Positions 13,932-16,353 of a stretch of DNA of 16,353 nucleotides are shown here, piece by piece. Origin of the DNA: an uncultured Clostridia bacterium. Lineage in GTDB: Bacteria; Bacillota; Clostridia; UBA1381. Position numbers and translations under genes: made by a program. The notes under the pieces were generated by a model that was not told where the DNA came from, searched no databases, and saw nothing but the letters and a program-made list of their open reading frames with translations. Location of the stretch: positions 1-16,353 of the forward strand of contig CAKSPN010000023.1 in the NCBI GenBank assembly GCA_934481375.1. The letters run 5' to 3'. Each line of letters starts with the position of its first letter. The first letter of the stretch is position 1.

Positions 13932-13960
13932 TTGACAAATGAATGATTTGGTATTATTAT
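13932..13960 (+). promoter_or_regulatory. Sigma-A promoter of htpG
   Basis: TTGACA (13932-13937), 17-base spacer, TATTAT (13955-13960). The CIRCE repeat ends 7 bases upstream of the -35, giving a leader of about 36 bases to the htpG ATG. Confidence 0.8.
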
Positions 13961-14002
13961 AAGGTTAAGCCGCAAAAAAACGGCGGATTGGAGGAATTTA
14001 AA

Positions 14003-15826
14003 ATGGCAAAGGGTAATATTTCGGTTGATTCGGAAAATATGTTCCCGATTATAAAAAAATGGCTTTATTCAGATAAGGATATATTTTTGAGAGAATTGGT
14101 TTCAAACGGCTGTGACGCCGTAACCAAGCTTAAAAAGCTTGTCGGCATAGGCGAGGCGAAAACAGAGGACGAGCCTAAGTTCAGAGTTGACGTAACGATT
14201 TACAAAAATGCGAAAAAGCTTGTTATAAGCGACAACGGTATCGGTATGACCGCCGAGGAAATTGACAAATACATTAATCAGATTGCATTTTCTGGCGCAA
14301 GCGATTTCCTTGAAAAATACAAGGACGAAAACGACAAAAATGCGCAGATAATAGGTCATTTCGGACTTGGCTTTTACAGTGCGTTTATGGTTGCGGACAG
14401 CGTTGAGATTGACTCGCTCTCGTACAAGGACGGTGCAAAGCCTGCAAAATGGGTATGCGACGGCACAATGGAGTACGAACTGACAGACGGCGAAAGAACG
14501 GAGCGCGGCACAACGATTACGCTTAACATCGCCGAGGACTCGCTCGATTTCCTCGATGAATTTAAGGTACGCAGTATACTCCGCAAATACTGCTCGTTCC
14601 TGCCGACAGAGGTTTACCTCACCGACGCAGACACGAAAAAAGACGATACAGAGGAGGAGCCGAAACCCATAAACGACACCACACCGCTTTGGATGAAGAA
14701 GCCCTCGGAATGTACCGATGAGGAATACAAGGAATTTTACAGAAACGTATTCGCCGACTTTAACGAGCCGCTGTTCTGGATACACCTTAACGTGGACTAT
14801 CCCTTCAACTTAAAGGGTATACTCTACTTCCCCAAAATCAATCACGAGCTTGCCGGTATGGAGGGTCAGATAAAGCTGTACAACAATCAGGTATTCGTTG
14901 CGGACAACGTAAAAGAGGTTATCCCCGAATTTCTGATGCTCTTAAAGGGCGTTATCGACTGCCCCGACCTGCCGCTTAACGTTTCGAGAAGCTTTTTGCA
15001 AAATGACGGATACGTAACCAAGATTTCAAATCACATCACGAAAAAGGTTGCGGACAAGCTGACGGGATTATTTAAAAACGACCGTGAAAACTACAGCAAA
15101 TACTGGGATGACATCAACATATTCATCAAGTACGGCTGTATACGTGACGAGAAATTCTATGAAAAGATAAAAGACGCAATAATCTACAAAAACCTTGACG
15201 GCAAGTACATCACGCTTGACGAATACCTTGACGGCAAGGAGAAAAAGGACGTTTACTATGTAAGCGATGAGAAACAGCAGGCGCAGTATATAAATATGTT
15301 CAAGGAGCAGAACCTTGACGCAGTTATACTGCCCGCCGTTATGGACACGCACTTTATTTCATTTTTGGAAACAAAGCTTGACGGCGTAAAGTTCCACCGC
15401 ATTGACTCGGCGCTTTCCGAAACCGCCGAGGAGGACAAGAGCGACGACAGCGACAGCGAACTTATTGAAAAATTCAAGAAAGAAATAAACGACGACAGCT
15501 TAAAAATCGAAGTTCACGCCCTCAAAAACGCATCTGTTCCGGCAGTTATGCTTTTGGGCGAGCAGTCGAGAAGAATGCAGGAAATGTACCGCTCTTACGG
15601 TCAGCAGATGGCAGGTATGGCGGATATGTTCAAAAACGAGTACACGCTTGTAATAAACAAAAACAACGAACTTATCAAAAAGCTCGGCTCGCTCAATGAC
15701 GAGGACGCATCGCTTTTGATGGATCACATCTACGATATGGCAAGAATAAGCCACAGTCCGCTCACGGGTGAGCAAATGACAAAGTTTATCGAGCGTTCAA
15801 ACAAACTATTGGAGAAAATATTCTGA
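14003..15826 (+). CDS. htpG: Molecular chaperone HtpG (Hsp90)
   Basis: A 607-residue ATP-dependent cytosolic chaperone. The N-terminal GHKL ATPase domain shows IFLRELVSNGCDAVTKL (27-43, with the Mg-binding Asn35), ISDNGIGMTAEEI (75-87) and the lid/ATP-binding IIGHFGLGFYSAFMVAD. The middle domain has EPLFWIHLNVDYPFNLKGIL and PLNVSRSFLQNDG, whose arginine reaches the ATP. The C-terminal third has a mostly acidic linker and the dimerisation helices. ATG 14003 has GGAGGA (13990-13995) 7 bases upstream; an in-frame ATG at 13943 lies inside the promoter and is rejected. PLNVSRSFLQ and NVDYPFNLKGILYFPK look more like the Bacteroidetes-type HtpG than the E. coli type. A perfect CIRCE site precedes it. 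Confidence 0.96.
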   Translation: MAKGNISVDSENMFPIIKKWLYSDKDIFLRELVSNGCDAVTKLKKLVGIGEAKTEDEPKFRVDVTIYKNAKKLVISDNGIGMTAEEIDKYINQIAFSGASDFLEKYKDENDKNAQIIGHFGLGFYSAFMVADSVEIDSLSYKDGAKPAKWVCDGTMEYELTDGERTERGTTITLNIAEDSLDFLDEFKVRSILRKYCSFLPTEVYLTDADTKKDDTEEEPKPINDTTPLWMKKPSECTDEEYKEFYRNVFADFNEPLFWIHLNVDYPFNLKGILYFPKINHELAGMEGQIKLYNNQVFVADNVKEVIPEFLMLLKGVIDCPDLPLNVSRSFLQNDGYVTKISNHITKKVADKLTGLFKNDRENYSKYWDDINIFIKYGCIRDEKFYEKIKDAIIYKNLDGKYITLDEYLDGKEKKDVYYVSDEKQQAQYINMFKEQNLDAVILPAVMDTHFISFLETKLDGVKFHRIDSALSETAEEDKSDDSDSELIEKFKKEINDDSLKIEVHALKNASVPAVMLLGEQSRRMQEMYRSYGQQMAGMADMFKNEYTLVINKNNELIKKLGSLNDEDASLLMDHIYDMARISHSPLTGEQMTKFIERSNKLLEKIF

Positions 15827-15841
15827 TAAAGGTATATAAAT

Positions 15842-16353
15842 ATGAAATTGCTCAACACATACACCGAAAAACATCTGACAAAAATGCTCCTTTCGGCATT
15901 GTCGGAAAAGGACGTCAAGGAATGGATACAGAAATACTCAACTCCGTACAAACAGCTGATGTCATATTATCAGTGCGCAATTATGGAGGTTGAAACGAAA
16001 TTCAACGTTCTGAACGAGGAAATGTCGATGCAATACGACAGAAACCCGATAGAGTCCATAAAAAGCAGGCTCAAATCGCCCGAAAGCATTATGGACAAAA
16101 TTCAGCGCAAGGATCTGCCGCTTACCGTCGACGCCATAGAGGACAACATCAACGACATCGCCGGAGTGCGTGTGATATGCTCGTTCCAATCGGACATCTA
16201 TGCACTTGCGGAGGCGTTTCTGAAACAGGACGATATACGCCTTATCGCAAAAAAGGATTACATACAAATGCCCAAGGACAACGGCTACAGGAGTTTGCAC
16301 CTGATAGTGGAAATACCGATTTTTCTTCATTCGGAAAAGAAGCTGATGAAGGT
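15842..16353 (+). CDS. Partial small alarmone synthetase (RelQ/RelP-type GTP pyrophosphokinase)
   Basis: The first 170 residues of a RelA/SpoT-domain protein; the rest is beyond the window. After an N-terminal helical part, NPIESIKSRLKSPESIMDKI (about 63-82) matches the start of the synthetase domain. INDIAGVRVICSFQSDIYAL and KKDYIQMPKDNGYRSLHLIV carry the conserved Asp, Lys and Tyr-Arg-Ser-x-His motifs of (p)ppGpp synthetases. There is no hydrolase (HD) domain in front, so it is a small single-domain synthetase like YjbM/YwaC. ATG 15842 has AAAGG about 9 bases upstream. It begins 15 bases after the htpG stop without a terminator, so it is probably in the htpG transcript. Confidence 0.88.
   Translation, partial: MKLLNTYTEKHLTKMLLSALSEKDVKEWIQKYSTPYKQLMSYYQCAIMEVETKFNVLNEEMSMQYDRNPIESIKSRLKSPESIMDKIQRKDLPLTVDAIEDNINDIAGVRVICSFQSDIYALAEAFLKQDDIRLIAKKDYIQMPKDNGYRSLHLIVEIPIFLHSEKKLMK

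Noticed and set aside
14102..14785. A 227-codon minus-strand open frame inside htpG
   Set aside because: It lies wholly opposite conserved Hsp90 coding sequence and shows no recognisable domain.

Overview
The window looks like a chromosome segment of an endospore-forming clostridium (Firmicutes, Clostridia). It carries spoVB, yabP, yabQ and sigH in the company usual for clostridia (mazG, hup, rqcP, divIC, an S1-domain gene). Base composition is moderate, ribosome-binding sites are strong and GGAGG-like, and several starts are TTG or GTG. The genus cannot be fixed from the sequence alone. No tRNA, rRNA or CRISPR array was seen.

Region 1 (1-5896, all minus strand; read from right to left): spoVB, mazG, hup, rqcP, yabP, yabQ, divIC, an S1-domain RNA-binding gene, then a partial multipass membrane protein that runs off the left edge. 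This is a conserved sporulation/cell-division/translation block. hup has its own sigma-A promoter and a terminator placed directly before rqcP. From rqcP on, the genes are tightly packed or overlapping, which suggests translational coupling.

Region 2 (5938-10560): metabolic and transport genes. aroA (shikimate pathway) has its own promoter and shares a bidirectional terminator with a convergent AraC-type regulator. The regulator is divergent from a DMT/EamA transporter, and the gap between them holds three TTGTAAT repeats that look like an operator. The transporter converges on purF with only 6 bases between stop codons.

Region 3 (10575-11611, minus): sigH and a small double zinc-ribbon protein form a two-gene operon with a near-perfect sigma-A promoter. 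A possible Spo0A box lies upstream.

Region 4 (about 11640-12858): an AT-rich accessory islet. It holds the 3' relic of an IS30-family transposase butting against what may be the tail of a disrupted minus-strand gene, a 56-residue ribbon-helix-helix protein, and an unrecognised small two-helix membrane protein with a strong promoter.

Region 5 (12864-16353, plus): birA (biotin ligase/repressor), then a perfect CIRCE element and a sigma-A promoter ahead of htpG (Hsp90), followed 15 bases later by a partial small (p)ppGpp synthetase gene. The last pair suggests one heat-inducible transcript for a chaperone and an alarmone enzyme.

I did not find a clear, wholly new multi-gene system. The most interesting points are CIRCE-controlled htpG joined to an alarmone synthetase, the AraC/EamA divergent operator, the divergent SigH region 2, and the islet between sigH and birA.
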